Origin: Epichloe hybrida
Taxonomy: Eukaryota; Ascomycota; Sordariomycetes; Hypocreales; Clavicipitaceae
Assembly (NCBI GenBank): GCA_019022495.1
Contig: JAFEKR010000020.1
Location: 682,001-746,000 of the forward strand
Direction of reading: 5' to 3'
DNA length: 64,000 bases
In this document: positions 60,601 to 64,000 of the stretch, piece after piece
Layout: each line of letters begins with the position of its first letter
Position numbering within the stretch: the first letter of the stretch is position 1
The notes under the pieces: model-generated
Told to the model about the DNA's origin: nothing
Seen by the model: the letters and a program-made list of their open reading frames with translations, nothing else
Database searches by the model: none
Translations under genes and position numbers: made by a program

Positions 60601-63428
60601 TAATTACATGTAATTATGTAATTGTAATTGTAATTGTTATCTTATAGTTGTAATTAATTTGTAATTGTAAAGTCTATCTTGTAATTAATTGTAATTGTAG
60701 TTGTAGTTGTAATTAATTGTAATTATTACAACTACAACTACACAATTACATTTGTAGTTGTAATTAAATACAATCCTCTGGTTTCTAGATAACTTTTTAT
60801 TATCTTCTTATAATAAAGCGGCTACTTAGCACCGCTTTTTACCCCTAGATAGATAGTTAGATAAAACGTTTAAACTAGGTCTTAGAATATTATTTAAGGG
60901 CTTTTACTTATACTAAATAGACTAATTAGGTAAATAACCTATTAATAGCGTAATTCGCGTATAATATAAGCAATTACTTAATGCATAGCTACACACTAGT
61001 AAAGGCATTATAAGGTTATAATCCTAGAGGTCTATAGTAAGTAGTAGTAAATATCCCTTTAGTAAATAATTAAGCTAAAAGTAAGATTTTAGCACTAAGA
61101 GAGAAGTATACTATAATTAAGTAGCTTTTAAGTAACTTATAGACTTAGTATAAAAAATATTATAACTAGAAAAGAACTCTAATAAGGTTTAAAGTTAGTA
61201 ACTATATTTTATTATTAATAAAAAACATTAACCTAAGACACTCTAGTAAGAAGCTAGCTATAAAGTATTTAGGCCTTTATAAGATTAAAAAGGTAATTAG
61301 AAGTTATAGATTAGTATATTAATTAAAAATACTACCTAGGACTTAATTATATAATATATTTAATATTACTAGTCTTAAACCTTTTAAAGAGAACTTAATT
61401 AATATAGAAAATACGCCCTTACTATAAGATACTATTAAAGATAATAAATAAGAGTTTAAAGTTAAGAGAATTATTTTACATTACTATAATAGAAGGTATT
61501 ATAAATATCTAGTTAAATAAAAGGGCTATAATACTTTAGAGAATTCTTAGGTATTAAAAAGGGATTTTATTACTAGAGAAATTATTAATAACTATAAGTA
61601 ATAGTTAAGTAATAAAGTTAATATAAGGTAGTTATATTTTATAACTTAATACACTAAAGATATTAGAAAATAAAGTTAATTTACTTAAATAACTTAAATA
61701 ATTTATTATATAGCTACTAAGTACTTATCCCTTTATAATAGAGTTAGCCCCTAAGACTACTAGTCCCTTATTATTATTAGTAGCTATAGAAGCTATAGAG
61801 AAAGAGGCCTTAGGAGTATCTTTATTATTAGAATCCCTCTCTCTATATATATAAACTTAAAGTATACTAAGGAGCTTAATAAAACTAATATATTTAGGTA
61901 AATTAATAGTATTTAGTATAAACTACTAGTAAGTTAGTTAAGTATTAGCTATATATATTAAGAAAGCTTACCTTTAGGATATTCTAGGCTATAAAGTAAA
62001 GATAGTTTATAATATTAATCTAAGTCTCTAGATTTATAGTATTACTTAGTAATACTATTATAGTATATTTATTATATTTTACCTTATAAGTAATATTAGT
62101 AAATATTTAAGTATAGTAAATATAACTATACTTATTAGAATTTTTATAAACTAGGATAGTATTCTATAGCTTTTTCTTTATTTTTATAATAGGCTAGTAG
62201 TAAGTTAGTAGTAATCTAGTGTCTAGGAAATAGGATTATACTTACTTTATTTTAATAGTAATAGCTACCTTTAGAAGTAACTTTAATAAGTTTAAATAGC
62301 CTATTATAAAGCTATATAATTTAAGCTAAAGTCTAGTAGTATATTAGTAATAACTAGGTAAATTCTAGTTAAGAGAGATATACTATAATATAGTTTTTAT
62401 TATTTTAAAAGTAATAAGTATATTTTATTAAATAGCCTATTAAATATTAGCTATAAAGAAGTAATAAGTAAGTAAAGAAGTTATACTTAAAGATTTATTA
62501 TATTTAGCTAGGAAGGTTTTTTTATTAATAAAGTATCCTAAAATCTTATAAGTACTATTTTTTAGGAGAATATTTTACATTATTACTTACTAATAATAGT
62601 GTATATATAAAATCTTTTTTAAAGTTATTTTACTAGTAATAAGTTAGTAATAGAGATACTATAAGGATATAATAAACTTATAATAAGATTTTAAAAGAAG
62701 TTTACTTTTAAGGAGACTTTATAGGAGATTTCTTAGTTAATAGATTTTCTTAAGGTATTAATAAAGGTAAAGTTTAAGTATAAGACTTAGATATAGTAAA
62801 CTAGCTATAAGTTAGCTATAATAGACTAAATAGGGAAGTTATACTAATAAGAGTATAAACTTATAAGCTAGATAAGGGTAAGAAACTAAGATAAATAAGG
62901 ATAAATAATAATAATAATTAGGGACTAAAAGAGGTTAGTAACTACTAAGTAATAGTAGTAAAAAAGCTATTACTTAGCTAGTAAGGGTAACTTATAAGGT
63001 TAAGGGATATTATAAAAGAAAGGAAGAGTGTAAAAAAGAGGAAAAATTAGTCTCTTTTATATTAACCCTAGACCCCTTAAGTAATTTAACGTACTATATA
63101 TAGGTGATTTATAAATCATAATAATAACTATTAGCACTACTAAACGCACATATGCCTAATAGCTATAAGCTTATAGTAACTATAATATAAGCCCTTTAGT
63201 TAGACTATTTAGAACCCTAGTATTAGGTACCTTATTTATTTAACTAATTATAAAAATTAATATAGGTTATCTATATTATTTTTTCTAGCTATGTAATAGG
63301 TAATAACATTTATTTCACTATAGTAAAGCTATATATAAGCTACTATTAGAACATTACTAACTATAATAAGGGGTTATTTTTAATTAGTAGTATTATTATT
63401 ATTATTTCTTTTTATTTACCTATGCATC

Positions 63429-63593
63429 TGTCATGGTCTAGCCCATAGGGCTAATCGCGGGTGCCTGCGCCACCATGTGGGTTTGACCCCAATTCCGTTG
63501 CGCCATACAAAAGAATACGCATTGCACAAGTCCCTGTAACTTGTGCAATTGACACCTATATTGCTAGGTCTAGGCAAAGCCTAGATTATCACA
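63429..63593. mobile_element. Solo LTR of an unrelated family
   Basis: 165 bp with normal GC, TGTCATGGTCTAGCCC at one end and GATTATCACA at the other, flanked by GCATC at 63424-63428 and 63594-63598. It also contains a B-box-like GGGTTTGACCCC, so a tRNA-derived SINE is an alternative. RIP is absent. Confidence 0.7.
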
Positions 63594-63712
63594 GCATCTA
63601 GATATAAGGTGCCCTATTTTATTTTTCCTTATAAAGCTCTAATATAGTGACTATGCCTTAAGTAAGTAGCTTATTTTATAATTAAGGTTAATTATATATA
63701 GAGGGGGTATTA

Positions 63713-63982
63713 TATTAGGAGCGTAAAGGTTAAAGATAAGATATTTATTAAAGTAAGTCTTTAAAGAACCTTTAGGCTATATAAATAATAAAGAGGCTAG
63801 CTAGCTATAAGATAGCTATATGCTTATAAAGCAGGGTATTTATTAAAGACTACGTATATTATTAGTGCTAGGTTAGAGATTAAAACCTTCACGCACCCGC
63901 CCCTAGCTAGCATTTATCTAGCAGTGACTACAATAGTCTTAGCTATCACTTCGTTCTTAACCTTTCGGTGCAAGCCGTGACA
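63713..63982 (+). repeat. 3' LTR of the gypsy element
   Basis: 270 bp. Its left half is RIP-mutated (start TATTA in place of TGTCA), while the right half keeps CpG (ACGCACCCGCCCC, TTTCGGTGCAAGCCGTGACA). Confidence 0.88.
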
Positions 63983-64000
63983 GTAAGTAATGCATTTTTT

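Larger units (their letters stand above)
53152..60780 (+). mobile_element. Autonomous-type hAT element E
   Basis: The ends CAGACAATTGTA (53152) and TACAATCCTCTG (ending 60780) are inverted repeats with 10 of 12 matches, flanked by GTTTCTAG at 53144-53151 and 60781-60788. The flanks rejoin the gypsy integrase frame exactly. After subtracting element C and a TRIM, E is about 5.1 kb and contains a transposase. It is far less RIP-damaged in its 3' coding half than the gypsy element it interrupts. Confidence 0.94.
48990..61600 (+). pseudogene. gypsy gag-pol relic with chromodomain
   Basis: RIP has put stops throughout, but domain order is clear. A zinc-knuckle position at about 49678 has its Cys and His codons changed to Tyr. 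A protease-like FNIG triad lies near 49935. Reverse transcriptase (about 50620-51310) has LRLYINYRGLNKI, a VLDLKDTYY block and IYLDNILIYS at 51121, where YLDD is expected. RNase H is at about 51490-51800. Integrase runs from about 52650 and breaks at 53151 (IFTSGF), resuming at 60781 with AFTYTK and NLMHSYTLVKAL. The chromodomain is at about 61440-61590 (FKVKRIILHYYNRRYYKYLV, then KGYNTLENSW). The domain set and order define a Ty3/gypsy chromovirus. Not functional. Confidence 0.9.
48292..63982 (+). mobile_element. Ty3/gypsy chromovirus, interrupted by hAT E
   Basis: 270-bp LTRs at 48292-48561 (TGTCAGGAGCGC...) and 63713-63982 (...GCCGTGACA) enclose gag-pol with a chromodomain. A purine tract (AGAGGGGG, about 63700) precedes the 3' LTR. 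Without the hAT insert and a solo LTR the element is about 7.9 kb. The flanks TAAAT and GTAAG are not a clean 5-bp duplication, so the two LTRs may come from different insertions joined by recombination. About 2 kb between the chromodomain and the 3' LTR has no readable domain. Confidence 0.85.

Noticed and set aside
48287..63987. Target duplication for the gypsy element
   Set aside because: TAAAT and GTAAG do not match; GTAAA/GTAAG would need a one-base offset, so I did not call it.

Overview
The window comes from a filamentous ascomycete, most likely a Sordariomycete of the order Hypocreales. Genes carry short spliceosomal introns of about 55-125 bp with GT(A/G)AGT-type donors and CTNAC-like branch sites. 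The gene families are typical of these fungi: a MYND/DUF4470 protein, a Pth11-like receptor remnant, an isocyanide synthase and a bacterial-type cold-shock protein like those of Metarhizium and relatives. Species placement is inference.

The window has two compartments. Positions 1-25.5 kb have balanced base composition and carry genes, many of them broken. First come three housekeeping genes: DNA ligase IV (5' partial), uracil phosphoribosyltransferase (minus strand, three exons) and a two-domain fluoride exporter. Then follow decayed accessory genes: a MYND/DUF4470 protein, a cysteine-rich secreted-protein candidate and a Pth11-like GPCR. After these are an intact cold-shock-domain protein, a small conserved fungal protein with a C-terminal frameshift, a two-exon glutathione S-transferase, a CK1-family kinase relic with altered catalytic motifs, and a three-exon isocyanide synthase.

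Positions 25.6-64 kb form an AT-rich block. CpA/TpG is depleted and TpA is in large excess, the signature of repeat-induced point mutation (RIP). The only ordinary-composition single-copy island, about 28.5-29.9 kb, holds a gene that resembles a phage/bacterial protein family and seems to carry an internal deletion.

From 31 kb on, the block is a nest of transposons that can be read from their target-site duplications (TSDs). hAT-like element A (31875-48211, TSD GATAGGGG) is split by sister element B (33573-47536, TSD ATAGTTAG). B holds 10-bp-period minisatellites, a TRIM-like element, a solo LTR and a RIP-damaged Helitron, and the Helitron is split by a third sister, D (40653-42478). To the right, a chromodomain Ty3/gypsy element (48292-63982, 270-bp LTRs) is split inside its integrase by a 5.1-kb hAT element E that still carries a readable transposase. 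E itself contains sister element C (53639-55547) and another TRIM. The ends of E resemble those of A-D, so E is a plausible driver of that non-autonomous family. Short inserts (TRIMs, solo LTRs) kept more CpG/CpA than the long elements, suggesting length-dependent escape from RIP or later arrival.
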